DNA of 64,000 bases from Paenibacillus oralis. Lineage in GTDB: Bacteria; Bacillota; Bacilli; Paenibacillales; Paenibacillaceae. Below, one piece after another: positions 52,837 to 62,597 of this stretch (the stretch's first letter is position 1; each line of letters begins with the position of its first letter). The DNA is taken from positions 3,182,304-3,246,303 of the forward strand of contig NZ_RRCN01000001.1 in NCBI RefSeq assembly GCF_003863965.1, given 5' to 3'. Under the pieces are notes generated by a model. The model ran no database searches. It was not told where the DNA came from and saw only the letters and a program-made list of their open reading frames with translations. The position numbers were made by a program, and so were the translations under genes.

Positions 52837-55800
52837 AGATACGGAAGTCATCGATTTCTCCGTGCTGTCGGAGCAGCGTCTGTTTGTGGTATCCGGGAAT
52901 ACCGGGGCAGGTAAAACCTCGATTTTCGACGCGATCTGTTTTGCCTTGTACGGCAGCGCCAGCGGGGAGGACAGGAGCGACAGCAAAATGCTGCGCAGCC
53001 ACTTCGCGGATGATCAGGTGTACACCTCGGTCGATTTCGAGTTCGAGCTGAAAGGACGCGTATACCGGGTGTACCGGCAGCTTGCTCACGTCAAAGCGGG
53101 CAACAAGGTGGCGACAGGCGACCGGTACGAGCTGTATGAATTGGTGCATGGTGAAGAAGTTGCGCTGACCGACCGCCAGATCGTTTCGCAAATCGACCAA
53201 AAGATCCGCGAGCTCATCGGCTTGACCAAAGAACAGTTCATTCAGATCGTTATGCTGCCGCAGGGAGAATTCCGCAAGCTGCTCACTTCGGAAACGGAAA
53301 ATAAAGAGGAGATTTTGCGGCGGATTTTCAAGACCGGACTGTACAAGCACGTCGCCGACCACCTCAACGAAAAGCGCAAGGAAATGCAGCAAATTGGCCA
53401 AAGTCTGCAAAAGACGCGGGATTTGTACATAGAGCAGGTCAAAAGCGCTTTGGGCGGGCGCGAAAGCTCTGCGCTTTACAACGTTTTCCGCCAGGAATAT
53501 TACAATACCCATCAAGTGCTTGAGGCGCTGGATCAGGAAATCGCCTATTACGCCGGGCAGACGAACGAGAAAAAGCAGCTGCTGGAGCGGGAAACGGCCG
53601 AGCAGCAGCGGCAGACCGCGTTGTATCATCAGGCCAAAAGCATCAACGAGCAGTTTGACCTCCTTGAGCAGAAAGCTGCAGCCTGGCAGCAGTTGGCCGA
53701 ACAGGAGCCGGAATACCGGGAAAAAGCGGCCCGTCTTAAGCGGGCGGAGCAGGCCGTGCATTTGCAGGTGTATGAACGGCACGACTTTGAGGCGGCGGAC
53801 GATTTGGCGCGCAAAGAAAAGCTGCTGGAAACGGCCCTGGCCCAAAGCGAGGCGGCCAAGCAGCTGCTGGAGACGGCGGCGGCCCTGTATGCCGAGGAGG
53901 AAGGCAGAAAGGCGGACAGGGAGCAGGCTTTGCGCGAGCTTGACCGGCTGCAGGGCTACCTGCCGACGGTCAAACAACTCGACAGCAAGCAGCAACTTGT
54001 CGCCGCGCTGGCCGCGGAAGCCGAGAAGCTGTCCAAGCAGACGGAGCAAGTTCAGCGCGAGTTAGAGCAGCTAAGGACGGAGCGGTCCGCCAAAGGGGCC
54101 CGGGTCAAAGAAATCGAAGAGCGGGTCGCTTCTTTGCCGGATAAGTCCGCGAGATTGGCGGTTCTTAGGCAGCAGGCCCAGATCGTGCAGGATTATTTGA
54201 AGCTGTCCGAAAAAGCGAAAAAAGAACTTCAGGCCGAACAATCGGCAAAAGCGGCTTACGATCATGCCAACGAGCTGTATACGGCGATGGAGGAGCGCTG
54301 GATGGAAGGGCAGGCGGGCCTGCTGGCAAGCCTTTTGCAGAACGGCGAGGCTTGCCCGGTGTGCGGCAGCGTTCATCATCCCCATAAGGCGGCGGCCTCG
54401 GGAGATGCGCCGGACAAAGAAGCGCTCGACCGGCTGCGCCGCGACAAATCGGATGCCGAAAAAGCCTACCTGCAAGCGCAGGCGGAACTCGCCGCAACGC
54501 GGCGGCAAATGGACGAGCGCCTGCAGGAGGTGCGGGAACACGGATTTGATCCTTCCGATATCCGCCATATTTTTGACGAGCTGGTGAAGGAAGGGAAAGC
54601 GCTGGCTGACGAGGAAAAAACGCTCAAGGAGCAACATGCCGGGCTTCTGGAGCAACGCAAGGGGCTGGAAGCTGTGGATCAGCGGCTGGAGGAGCTGCGG
54701 ATTCGCAAAGAGCAGGCCGATCATGCCTATCAGGAAAAGAAGACAAGCTACGCCCGGGAGAAGGCGCTGTTCGATCAGGCGCTCACGGCATTGCCCGAGG
54801 ATGCGCGCAGCCTGAATCAGCTGGAAGAGCGGATTCGGCAGGCGGAGCAGCACAAAAGCCGGCTGGAATCGGCCTGGCAGGAAGCCCAGCAGCGGTATCA
54901 GGAAGCAAGCGGACAGAACATCAAGGCCCAGGAAAACCGCAGCCACGCGGAGAGCCAGCTAACGGATGCACGGGCGCAGCGGGAGAAAGCCCGGCAAAGT
55001 TATGCCGAAGCTTTGAGCCAGGCCGGTTTTGCCACCGAGGCAGAGTATAAAGCCGTAAAAATGGGGGATGCCGAACGCCTGGCGCTGAAGGAGCGAATCG
55101 AAGCCTACAATACGGCCGTCGCTGCCAATCGGGCACAGCTTGAGGAAATGACGGCGCAGTTGGCCGGCAAGGAACGGCGGGATCTGGTTTCCCTGGAGCA
55201 GCGGCTGCAGGAGCTTGAGCGTCAAGTGGAAGCGCTGCGGGCGGAGTGCCAGACAGCCGAAAGACAATGCAAGGAAGCTGAGGAGAGCAAGGAGAAGATT
55301 GTGCGCGCGGAGCAAACGTGGCAAGACGCCGAACGGGAGCATGGGCTGGTCAAAGAACTGTATGATGTCGTACGCGGGGAAAACAGCAAAAAAATCTCGT
55401 TCGAGCGTTATTTGCAAATTGAGTTTTTGGTCAAAATCATCCACCATGCCAACGAACGGCTGGCCCGGATGTCCGGCGGCCAATTTTACCTCGTCCGCAG
55501 CGAGCGGATGGAGAAGCGCGGGAAACAGAGCGGCCTTGGCCTTGACGTATTCGACAATTACACGGGCCAGCTGCGCGACGTCAAGACGTTGTCCGGCGGG
55601 GAAAAATTCAACGCATCGCTGTGCCTCGCGCTCGGCATGGCCGACGTGATTCAAGCCTACGAAGGCGGGATTTCGCTGGAAACGATGTTCATCGACGAAG
55701 GCTTCGGTTCGCTGGACGAAGAATCGCTCAACAAGGCGATCGAAACGCTGATCGACCTGCAGCAATCGGGGCGGATGATCGGCGTCATCTCGCATGTCCA

Positions 55801-55885
55801 GGAGCTGAAGCAGGCGATTCCGGCCATTCTGGAGGTCAAGAAAACAAAAGAAGGCCACAGCTACACGCGTTTTGTGGTCAGCTGA
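52793..55885 (+). CDS. sbcC: Exonuclease subunit SbcC
   Basis: A 1030-residue SMC-like ATPase that pairs with SbcD and grips DNA ends. Walker A is GNTGAGKTSIFDAI (about 35-48). Two long coiled coils flank the zinc hook CPVCG (about residues 522-526), through which two molecules join. The C-terminal half has the signature LSGGEKFNASLCLALG and the Walker B region MFIDEGFGSLDEESL. Length and layout match the family. The start overlaps the sbcD end and has its own GGAAGGGGAA ribosome site. Confidence 0.96.
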   Translation: MKPLKLTMTAFGPYKDTEVIDFSVLSEQRLFVVSGNTGAGKTSIFDAICFALYGSASGEDRSDSKMLRSHFADDQVYTSVDFEFELKGRVYRVYRQLAHVKAGNKVATGDRYELYELVHGEEVALTDRQIVSQIDQKIRELIGLTKEQFIQIVMLPQGEFRKLLTSETENKEEILRRIFKTGLYKHVADHLNEKRKEMQQIGQSLQKTRDLYIEQVKSALGGRESSALYNVFRQEYYNTHQVLEALDQEIAYYAGQTNEKKQLLERETAEQQRQTALYHQAKSINEQFDLLEQKAAAWQQLAEQEPEYREKAARLKRAEQAVHLQVYERHDFEAADDLARKEKLLETALAQSEAAKQLLETAAALYAEEEGRKADREQALRELDRLQGYLPTVKQLDSKQQLVAALAAEAEKLSKQTEQVQRELEQLRTERSAKGARVKEIEERVASLPDKSARLAVLRQQAQIVQDYLKLSEKAKKELQAEQSAKAAYDHANELYTAMEERWMEGQAGLLASLLQNGEACPVCGSVHHPHKAAASGDAPDKEALDRLRRDKSDAEKAYLQAQAELAATRRQMDERLQEVREHGFDPSDIRHIFDELVKEGKALADEEKTLKEQHAGLLEQRKGLEAVDQRLEELRIRKEQADHAYQEKKTSYAREKALFDQALTALPEDARSLNQLEERIRQAEQHKSRLESAWQEAQQRYQEASGQNIKAQENRSHAESQLTDARAQREKARQSYAEALSQAGFATEAEYKAVKMGDAERLALKERIEAYNTAVAANRAQLEEMTAQLAGKERRDLVSLEQRLQELERQVEALRAECQTAERQCKEAEESKEKIVRAEQTWQDAEREHGLVKELYDVVRGENSKKISFERYLQIEFLVKIIHHANERLARMSGGQFYLVRSERMEKRGKQSGLGLDVFDNYTGQLRDVKTLSGGEKFNASLCLALGMADVIQAYEGGISLETMFIDEGFGSLDEESLNKAIETLIDLQQSGRMIGVISHVQELKQAIPAILEVKKTKEGHSYTRFVVS

Positions 55886-55910
55886 TTTGCGGTTCCTGCT
55901 TCCCTTAAGA

Positions 55911-55943
55911 CAGCCGCCCTCGTTTCCTTAACGAGGGCGGCTG
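55911..55943. terminator. Convergent terminator after sbcC
   Basis: CAGCCGCCCTCGTT (55911-55924) and AACGAGGGCGGCTG (55930-55943) form a perfect 14-bp stem between sbcC (+) and the stalk-domain gene (-). Confidence 0.88.
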
Positions 55944-55959
55944 CTTTGTTCCGTGTATT

Positions 55960-56634
55960 TTATTGATAATAAGACGTCGTAAGAGGGATCAAGAAACCTC
56001 CGTCAGAAGATTGTTCGACGCTAATCGAAATATTTTTAACCCCGGTAATATCCACTTCGATCTTTTTCATTCCGCTGTCCGGATAGATGCTCTTGACATT
56101 CGCTAGCAAGGCATTGTTATCGTTGTCTTTAATGCTGACGGAGTCAATGTTCTTTTCCAGGGCTGCGATTTGTAGAACCAGCTTTTTATATTTGCCGTTC
56201 GGGCTTAGTGCGGTGTATTTGATGGTCGATCCCGCCGGGCTGTAAAGAACCTCTTTGTAATCCTTGCCATTGTACGAAGTTTGACGTGTATCTTTGGAAT
56301 ACAATGTTTTATTGAAATCCTCTTGTTTTACCGCTACCCCTGCCATCTCACCGATCAGGATCTCTTTCGCGGCTCCATCATAGTTCACCGGTACATCAAG
56401 CAAGCTCGAAACCGCTCTTACAGGCAAGTAAGTTGTCCCTTTGTATGTAATCGGCAGTACGGTATTGCCGTTCACATCCTTTAGCTCCTGTAATTCCCCA
56501 TTAAACCTTACCGCAAGGTCTCTGTTAAGGTAGGCTTTGATTTCTTGCAGCTTTGAGGCGCCAAATGCTCCCAGGCTCATTCCAACCATAAGCAGCATGG
56601 CCCCGCAAAACGTAATCATTAACTTTTTCTTCAT
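55960..56634 (-). CDS. Secreted protein with copper-amine-oxidase-type stalk domain
   Basis: A 224-residue exported protein: signal peptide (to about 26), then a Cu_amine_oxidN1-like domain (YLNRDLAVRFNGELQELKD, then TYLPVRAVSSLLDVPVNYD), then a beta-rich C-terminal half. This stalk domain is common in Paenibacillus wall-associated proteins and does not itself imply amine oxidase activity. The C-terminal half (SIKDNDNNALLANVKSIYP) resembles the NPCBM-like part of such proteins but is not firmly recognised. Single gene. Confidence 0.85.
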   Translation of the reverse strand: MKKKLMITFCGAMLLMVGMSLGAFGASKLQEIKAYLNRDLAVRFNGELQELKDVNGNTVLPITYKGTTYLPVRAVSSLLDVPVNYDGAAKEILIGEMAGVAVKQEDFNKTLYSKDTRQTSYNGKDYKEVLYSPAGSTIKYTALSPNGKYKKLVLQIAALEKNIDSVSIKDNDNNALLANVKSIYPDSGMKKIEVDITGVKNISISVEQSSDGGFLIPLTTSYYQ

Positions 56635-56746
56635 TGTTGTTCTCCCCTCAGCTTAATAATTCAATATTTAAATTCAGTATTTATTATATTATCAAGATTT
56701 TCGAGGAGAACAATGAGTCTCAATTCGTAATTTGGTAAGCGCGAAA

Positions 56747-56791
56747 AGAAAAAGATGACTTCGGCGGTTATCCGAGGCCATCTTTTTTCTG
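56747..56791 (-). terminator. Terminator of the coat-protein pair
   Basis: AAAAAGATG and CATCTTTTTT flank an inner TTCGG/CCGA pairing. On the minus strand the stem runs into a T-rich tail, downstream of the gene ending at 56810. Confidence 0.7.
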
Positions 56792-56809
56792 TTCGTAAAT
56801 TTCCTGATA

Positions 56810-57058
56810 TCAGCCGCCCAACTGCGACTTTACCTGCTGAATCTCCTGGTTGTCGGCCATCATCGCCGGTTTGTAAAAACCTTTGGATTGGGCGAGCTGA
56901 AACAGCTCGTATTGCGATGCTTCACAGTTGTTTCTGATTTGCTGAATCGTGGATCTCAGCTGGGGATTGGCGCACTCCGAGATCACGTTGGTATAGGTCG
57001 TCAAGCTGCTTTTGACCATCGAAAGCGCATCGTTGACCATTTCTTTGTCTTGCATCAT
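56810..57058 (-). CDS. CotF-like spore coat protein
   Basis: An 82-residue helical protein matching half of the CotF spore-coat domain (MVNDALSMVKSSLTTYTNVISECANPQLRSTIQQIRNNCEASQYELFQLAQSKGFY in two helices). It would be deposited in the spore coat or made late in sporulation. It is encoded 17 bp after a second, similarly sized CotF-related gene, so the two probably form one operon and may associate. It supports a spore-forming host. Confidence 0.86.
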   Translation of the reverse strand: MMQDKEMVNDALSMVKSSLTTYTNVISECANPQLRSTIQQIRNNCEASQYELFQLAQSKGFYKPAMMADNQEIQQVKSQLGG

Positions 57059-57075
57059 ATTGACCTAATTCCTCC

Positions 57076-57261
57076 TTATTTCAAAAATGACATCAGCTGT
57101 TGTTTGGTGTTTAACGCGTCCTGGGCCGATTTCTGAAAATAAGCCTTCACCTGCGGATCCGTGCATTGCTGCGCGTAAGTCAGCATTTTTTGGTTTTCCG
57201 TCTCGTGGGCGCCGATCAGATGCCGCAGGTTCTGCAGCTCCTGTTCATTGATTTGGGTCAT
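57076..57261 (-). CDS. CotF-related small protein
   Basis: A protein of about 61 residues (MTQINEQELQNLRHLIGAHETENQKMLTYAQQC...) corresponding to the first helices of a CotF-like domain. ATG 57261 is chosen because AAAGGAGC precedes it. It is the first gene of a two-gene coat operon with 56810-57058. The pair may be a split version of one CotF domain. Confidence 0.8.
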   Translation of the reverse strand: MTQINEQELQNLRHLIGAHETENQKMLTYAQQCTDPQVKAYFQKSAQDALNTKQQLMSFLK

Positions 57262-57410
57262 CCTTTTGCTCCTTTCATTGGTATTCACGGGTTATTGTCT
57301 TCCGTTTGCGGACAAATATGCGGGCAGCCGTGTTTTCCTGTTCCAGGAAAGGGGAGTTTGGTGAATGAATTGTGACTGCTCGCGTCCGAAACGTTGGCTT
57401 GGGCCGAATC

Positions 57411-57593
57411 AAATGCAAAAATGCATTCCGTTTTCTACGAATTTCCGCTTTAGAGCGATTGAAATGCAAAAATACATCTGTTTTAGAGCGATTTGATCAA
57501 AAAGTATCTTTTGACCGGAAATGAACTGCACATTTGCATTTGAGGAGCCATTTTCGAGGGGGTTCGACGAAATCCGCATGCACTTTTGCATTT
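57411..57593. repeat. ATGCAAAAGTGCA repeats, forward and inverted (copy 2)
   Basis: AAATGCAAAAATGCATT (57411-57427) and AAATGCAAAAATACATCT (about 57462-57479) are forward; AACTGCACATTTGCATTT (about 57524-57541) and ATGCACTTTTGCATTT (about 57578-57593) are inverted. This is the same two-plus-two layout as at 51268. With flanking AT-rich sequence it makes up the gene-free stretch 57262-57883; nothing else was recognised there. Confidence 0.75.
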
Positions 57594-57883
57594 CGCGGGA
57601 TTTGCAGGTCGTTCTCGGGACTTGCTGGTCGTATTTGCAGGTCGTTCCCGGGGCTTACTGGTCATCCTCCGGACTTGCCATCCCCAGATAGTCCTGTTTT
57701 TATTGCCAACGTTTCGCCGCTCCGTGTCTTAAGTCATAGACGTTATGAAAATAGTCACTGTGATTTTAGTGGTAATTGTTAAAATTTAGTAGTCCTATTA
57801 GGCGTAAGGTTGCTACTTTAGGATAAATTTGGCAAAATCATCTAGTTATGTTGTGTAAATCATCGTAAAAGGTGGCGAGTTTT

Positions 57884-59698
57884 ATGATCGGGCCAGTTAA
57901 GCCGAGCGAAACAGATAGGCCAAACAACCCAAACAACCCAAACAACCTAAACAAGCGAAGCAGACCAGTTAAGCCGAACATGCCTCAGCCGATAAACTCC
58001 TCCAGGCGGATCAGGTTTTTCAGATCGCTAACCGGAAAAATACTTGCCGTACTCCTGTCGTTGATTGCGGTATGCGCCGTGTCTTTTGCGCTAGTGTCGT
58101 ATACGGAAATCCAAAGATCGATGACCAGCCAAATGAAAAGCGACGGGACGACCCTTGTGGCCAACATCAAACGGGAAATCGTCAAGGATGAGCTGCTGAA
58201 TTTGCAGGAATTGCAGCAGGTGTTTCAAACGATCAAACAGGACAGCGGCGGCAATATCGTCTACATCTCGCTTGCCGATGCTAAGGGGCAGGTGATCGTT
58301 TCGGACAGCAGCCTGCAAACGGAAGGGGAAGCCGGAGCGGCGGATGCTGTCTCTTCAGCTTCGACCGCCAACACCGGCAGCGATCTGTCGGCGGTCGTCG
58401 AGCGGCAGGAAACGCAGGGCCGCATTTTGGAAGCGGCCGGCGGGGAGAAAGTATACAATATTTCTACCGATTTTACGTTCAGTCCGGAGCTTTCAGGAGC
58501 GTTGAACGTGGGGATATCGCTGAAAAGCATGTACGGGCAAATCCGCGAGGCGCAGCTTGAAACGCTTGTTCTTTCGCTGATTATTTTCGTTTTGGCGGCG
58601 GGCATCGGACTCTTCCTGGCGCGAAAAATGATCCGGCCGATCACCATGATGTCAGAGCGGATTAAAGGTTTTGCCGAAGGGGATTTCAGCGGGGAATTGA
58701 CCCACCATGGAAAGGATGAGATCGGGGCGATGGCCGCCGATCTGGCTCATATGCGGCAAACGCTGGGCGGAATGGTCGAAACGATTCAGAAGAACGCGGA
58801 CCAAGTATTTGCAAGTTCCCGGAATCTTACCGCTATGATCGATGAAACCTCTTTTGCGGCCGGAGAAGTCTCCAAAGCCGCGGATGAACTGGCGGCCGGA
58901 TCCGGCGGTTTGGCGGAGAACTCACAGGCCGGGCTGGACCGGCTTAACCGTCTGGCGGCGGAAATTATGGCGCTGACCGAACGCGCGGACCGGATGAAAG
59001 CGAGCATTGAACAGACGCGGGAGGCTAACCATACCAGCATAAACAGCATGGAGCAGCTGCAGCGGGCCATTCGTGAAAATGAGGAGATCACCGTGAAAAT
59101 CGAAGAACAGGTGAACGAGCTCAGCACTAAATCGGCAGCGATTACGAAAGTTGCGGCGGTGATCAAAGCGGTGGCCGGGCAAACCAATATGCTCGCCTTG
59201 AACGCGATGATCGAAAGCGCAAGAGCGGGCGAACAAGGGCGCGGTTTTGCCGTCGTCGCCGAGCAAATCCGGGTTTTGTCGGAGCAGACGAGAGGATCGG
59301 TTCAGGGGATCGAGGACATGGTCCGGGAAGTCGGCGCGGCCGTGGCCGACGCCAAAAGCTACATGCAGCAGGGAGCCGAAGCCATCAACCGGACAAACGC
59401 CGCGTCCCTGGAAACCGGGCAAGCTTTCAACATGATCGATCGCACGGTGCAGCAGATCACCCAGGAAATCGAGGTGCTGGTCAACGGCATTGCCCAGGTT
59501 AACGAAGACAAAAATGAGGTGATCGGAACGATCGAAAGCATGTCGTCGATTGCCCAGGAGTCCACGGCGTCCACGGAGGAGATTTCGGCCTCCACACAGC
59601 AGCAGCTGGCCAATATGGAGCAGGTATCGGCATCCGCCAAAGGGCTGGAATCCATCGCGGATCAGCTCGGCAAATCGGTGGAACGGTTCAAATTTTGA
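57884..59698 (+). CDS. Methyl-accepting chemotaxis protein (transmembrane)
   Basis: A receptor of about 604 residues. An Asn/Pro-rich cytoplasmic N-tail is encoded by a 9-bp tandem repeat (near 57920-57953). Then come TM1 (about 46-68), an extracellular sensor with coiled and short sensor-like parts, TM2 (about 222-245), HAMP (about 246-298) and the signalling domain with tip [37 protein letters not shown]. It signals to CheA and the flagellar motor. ATG 57884 is 8 nt after AAAGGTGG. The ligand is unknown; no che genes are nearby. Confidence 0.92.
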   Translation: MIGPVKPSETDRPNNPNNPNNLNKRSRPVKPNMPQPINSSRRIRFFRSLTGKILAVLLSLIAVCAVSFALVSYTEIQRSMTSQMKSDGTTLVANIKREIVKDELLNLQELQQVFQTIKQDSGGNIVYISLADAKGQVIVSDSSLQTEGEAGAADAVSSASTANTGSDLSAVVERQETQGRILEAAGGEKVYNISTDFTFSPELSGALNVGISLKSMYGQIREAQLETLVLSLIIFVLAAGIGLFLARKMIRPITMMSERIKGFAEGDFSGELTHHGKDEIGAMAADLAHMRQTLGGMVETIQKNADQVFASSRNLTAMIDETSFAAGEVSKAADELAAGSGGLAENSQAGLDRLNRLAAEIMALTERADRMKASIEQTREANHTSINSMEQLQRAIRENEEITVKIEEQVNELSTKSAAITKVAAVIKAVAGQTNMLALNAMIESARAGEQGRGFAVVAEQIRVLSEQTRGSVQGIEDMVREVGAAVADAKSYMQQGAEAINRTNAASLETGQAFNMIDRTVQQITQEIEVLVNGIAQVNEDKNEVIGTIESMSSIAQESTASTEEISASTQQQLANMEQVSASAKGLESIADQLGKSVERFKF

Positions 59699-59765
59699 TT
59701 GGAGTACCCGTTCCCTAAGCCTTATAATTATGGACAAGTGTGTTTAAAGAAAGGCGGGGAATAGG

Positions 59766-60195
59766 GTGAGTGTTGTACCGGAAGTTCCGAGATTGGGCGT
59801 AGGGGCCGTTATTTTAAACGAGCGGGGCGAAATTTTATTGGTGCGGCGAAACCGGGAGCCGGAAAAAGATACCTGGAGCATCCCCGGCGGAAAGGTGGAC
59901 CTGTACGAGACGATGGAGACCTGCGTCGTCCGCGAAATCAAAGAGGAGGTCGACCTCGACGTGGAAGTGGAAGGGGTTGCTCTGCACGGCGGAACTAATC
60001 GAGCCGGAGAAGGGAAATCACTGGGTTTCGGCGTTATACGAAGTGGCCGTGACGGGCGGAGAACCGCGCAATATGGAGGAGGGCGGCGCCATCGGGGAGG
60101 TGCGGTGGTTTTCGCTGGACCGGCTTCCCGGCAATTTAGCCCGATTTACCGTACCGGCGATTGCCCAATTGCAAAAGCGGAGCGAGAAAGGCTGA
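59766..60195 (+). pseudogene. Nudix hydrolase with a single-base frameshift
   Basis: The first part encodes a normal Nudix domain, with the Nudix box GGKVDLYETMETCVVREIKEEVDL complete. Homology then continues in the next frame from about 59977 (CTAELIEPEKGNHWVSALYEV ... to TGA 60193-60195). The switch falls in GGGG at 59973-59976. With one G fewer the two halves join into an ordinary protein of about 142 residues. It is either a recent frameshift or a sequencing error. The read-through product of the first frame ends at 60218. GTG 59766 is the start. Confidence 0.85.
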
Positions 60196-60219
60196 CTTTG
60201 CCTTTGGCGAAAAAATAAC

Positions 60220-60255
60220 AAAACGGATGCTTCCTTCTATGGAGGCATCCGTTTT
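60220..60255. terminator. Convergent terminator
   Basis: AAAACGGATGCTTCC pairs with GGAGGCATCCGTTTT with one mismatch, between the Nudix gene (+) and the aldo/keto reductase gene (-). The A and T ends serve both directions. Confidence 0.9.
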
Positions 60256-60309
60256 GTCGCGGTTGGCGCTAATATATCACACGATCAGCCCTGGTTATGG
60301 CAGTGCGGT

Positions 60310-61227
60310 TTACGGCAACACGTTGCCCGCCGCGCGGTAAATTTCGTACCATTCCTCGCGGGTCAGGCGAATGTCGGCCGCTTTGCAGCAATCTTTAAGC
60401 CGCTCGGCGTTCATCGTGCCGGTTACCGGCTGCATCTGCGCCGGATGGCGAAGCAGCCAGGCGATCGCGATGGTCGTGTTGGTTACGCTGTATTTGCCGG
60501 CGATTTCGTCGATTTTTTGATTGAGCTCGGGGAATTTATCGCTTCCCAGGAACACGCCTTCGAAAAATCCGTATTGGAACGGCGACCAAGGCTGAATCGT
60601 AATGTCGTGCAGCCGGCAGAAATCGAGCACGCTGCCGTCGCGGTTTACGGCCGAGTCGTTTTCCATGTTGACGTTGATGCCGCTCGAAATCATCGTGGCG
60701 TTGGTGATGCTGAGCTGCAGCTGGTTGGCCACGATCGGTTGTTTGACGTGTTTTTTCAGCAGCTGGATCTGCATCGGATTCTGGTTGGAAACACCGAAAT
60801 GGCGCACCTTGCCGGAGCTTTGCAGTTGATCGAACGCTTCGGCGACTTCCTCCGGCTCCACGAGGGCGTCGGGGCGGTGCAGCAGCAGCACGTCAAGATA
60901 ATCGGTTTTCAGCCGTTTCAGGCTGCCGTCGACGGAGGCCAAAATATGTTCCTTGGAAAAGTCAAAGCTTCCCTGGCGAATGCCGCATTTTGACTGCAAA
61001 ATGATCTTTTCCCGGACATCGTCCGTCATATGGATAGCTTCGGCGAAAATTTCCTCGCAGGCTCCGCCGCCGTAAATATCGGCGTGATCGAAAAAGTTGG
61101 CCCCTTCCTCCAGCGCGGTTTGCACAAAACGTTCCGCCGCGGGTTTGTCCAAAGAATTTATGCGCATGCAGCCGACGGCCACGACCGGCACTTCCAGCGA
61201 GCTCGTTCCAAGCTTGATCGTTCTCAT
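60310..61227 (-). CDS. Aldo/keto reductase (YdhF-like), second paralogue
   Basis: An NAD(P)H-dependent reductase of about 305 residues. The tetrad regions are FFDHADIYGGGACEE, LQSKCGI and LLHRPDALVEPEEVAEAFDQL; the cofactor end is PVTGTMNAERLKDC. ATG 61227 follows AAGGAGGAATC; a longer frame reaches 61296 without a ribosome site. It is related to the enzyme at 21360, but this copy stands alone. The physiological substrate is unknown. Confidence 0.93.
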   Translation of the reverse strand: MRTIKLGTSSLEVPVVAVGCMRINSLDKPAAERFVQTALEEGANFFDHADIYGGGACEEIFAEAIHMTDDVREKIILQSKCGIRQGSFDFSKEHILASVDGSLKRLKTDYLDVLLLHRPDALVEPEEVAEAFDQLQSSGKVRHFGVSNQNPMQIQLLKKHVKQPIVANQLQLSITNATMISSGINVNMENDSAVNRDGSVLDFCRLHDITIQPWSPFQYGFFEGVFLGSDKFPELNQKIDEIAGKYSVTNTTIAIAWLLRHPAQMQPVTGTMNAERLKDCCKAADIRLTREEWYEIYRAAGNVLP

Positions 61228-61379
61228 TCGTGATTCCTCCTTAAAGCGGATTAGGTGCAGGGCTGCTCGGTTTTGAAAATATGTAAGCGATACCATGAGA
61301 TCGTGCCAAGCAAGCCCGGCTCTCCATTATTTTGACACAGGGAAGGCGCGGTTTTCAAGGTCGGCCGCAATTTAGTTTA

Positions 61380-61407
61380 TTGTTAATCCGGGCGGGACGA
61401 GTATAAT
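61380..61407 (+). promoter_or_regulatory. Promoter of the yojF-bshB2 operon
   Basis: TTGTTA (61380-61385), 16 bp, then TATAAT (61402-61407), about 70 bp before the yojF start. Confidence 0.6.
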
Positions 61408-61475
61408 GGTACTGTAAAAAAGAAAGCAAGGTCGTGCAGGTATGCGAAAAAATACGGCAGCAAAGGAATGCATTG

Positions 61476-61790
61476 ATGATGAAACCAATCGACAGAGAGC
61501 AAGTGGAGAAGGAGCTTCGGGCTTTCGCGGGCGCGGTAGCGTATGTTCACAGCGAGGCGACTTCTTATATGTTTGTACGCAATTTTAAAGTGAGTGTGAC
61601 GGAAGCTTTTATCGCCGGGCAAGGTCCTTACCGGGCCGCGCTGCGGTTTGACAGGCACGGCTGGCTGCGCATCGAGGAGCTCACGCATTATGAGGTAGAC
61701 GAGCTGGGGCGCCTTTTGCTGGCGGGCTATGATGAGCGGGGCCGGATGAACGTCGCCTTGCATCTTGGAAAGGAGCCGTTTCCGGAATGA
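61476..61790 (+). CDS. yojF: YojF family protein (DUF1806)
   Basis: A protein of about 105 residues starting MMKPIDREQVEKELRAFAG, with the family core GQGPYRAALRF, WLRIEELTHYEVDELGRLLLAGYDERGR and LGKEPFPE. It overlaps the next gene by 4 bp. In Bacillus, yojF directly precedes bshB2 (yojG), exactly as here. The function is unknown but probably linked to bacillithiol. ATG 61476 or 61479 is the start; AAAGGAA lies 8 nt before the first. Confidence 0.85.
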   Translation: MMKPIDREQVEKELRAFAGAVAYVHSEATSYMFVRNFKVSVTEAFIAGQGPYRAALRFDRHGWLRIEELTHYEVDELGRLLLAGYDERGRMNVALHLGKEPFPE

Positions 61791-62536
61791 ATAAAACGAA
61801 TCTGACAGAACAACGTACTCGCAAACTGCTGGCCGTCTTCGCCCACCCGGACGACGAGAGCTTTATTTGCGGGGCAACTTTAGCCAAATACGCCCATGAG
61901 GGCGTGGAAATCACGCTGGTCAGCGCCACGCGTGGCGAAATGGGGCGGCGCATGGGCAATCCCCTGTATTTGAACCGGGAGACGATGGGCGCGGCCCGGG
62001 AACAGGAACTGCGAAACGCCTGCGCCAGTCTCGGCATCCGCGATTTGCGGTTTTTGGACATTCGCGATAAAACGGTTGAGTTTATCGACGAGGAGCTGTT
62101 GATCGGCCGCATCGCCGGATTGATGGAGGAGATCGAGCCGGACGTCGTGCTCACATTTCATGAGCGGCTTGGCGGCCATCCCGACCACTGCGCCATCGGC
62201 AAGGCGACAACGGCGGCCTTCCGGCGGCTCGGTGAGCGGGGAGCGTTATATTTCATTTCTTTCGGCGACGCCATGGAGCGGCCGGAGGTTTTTGGCTACA
62301 CCCGCAGCGATATCGTAAAAATCGACGTGCAAAACCATCTGCCGGCCAAGCTGGCCGCGTTCCGGGACCATCGCTGCCAGTCCGAAATCGAGGCTTGGGT
62401 TTGGCAACCGGACAAAGAGGCGCTTAAGCGGTTGGGGCGATATGAATATTTCATCAGAGGGAACCGTCAGGGGGCGTCCGGGAGTGCCGGAAGTGCAGCG
62501 GAAGCGGCAAAGCCGGGCGATTTGTTCGTTTACTGA
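61787..62536 (+). CDS. bshB2: Bacillithiol biosynthesis deacetylase BshB2
   Basis: A 249-residue zinc-dependent LmbE/PIG-L-family deacetylase that removes acetate from GlcNAc-malate in bacillithiol synthesis. The metal-binding motif is AHPDDES near the N-terminus, with the second His in GGHPDHCAIGKAT. Translation is coupled to yojF (ATGA overlap). The last 20 residues (SGSAGSAAEAAKPGDLFVY) are an odd low-complexity tail and may have been altered by adjoining repeat DNA. The order yojF-bshB2 supports the name. Confidence 0.88.
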   Translation: MNKTNLTEQRTRKLLAVFAHPDDESFICGATLAKYAHEGVEITLVSATRGEMGRRMGNPLYLNRETMGAAREQELRNACASLGIRDLRFLDIRDKTVEFIDEELLIGRIAGLMEEIEPDVVLTFHERLGGHPDHCAIGKATTAAFRRLGERGALYFISFGDAMERPEVFGYTRSDIVKIDVQNHLPAKLAAFRDHRCQSEIEAWVWQPDKEALKRLGRYEYFIRGNRQGASGSAGSAAEAAKPGDLFVY

Positions 62537-62597
62537 TAAGGCGATAAACATAAGGGAAAAAAATGGCGTTATTCCAGCAATATCCGTCCCTTTGAGA

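Noticed and set aside
55960-56634. Copper amine oxidase
   Set aside because: Only the small N-terminal stalk-type domain is present; the catalytic domain and topaquinone motif are absent.
57918-57956. 9-bp tandem repeat at the start of the chemotaxis gene as a phase-variation site
   Set aside because: The unit is a multiple of three and sits inside the frame, so copy-number change would only lengthen the Asn/Pro tail.
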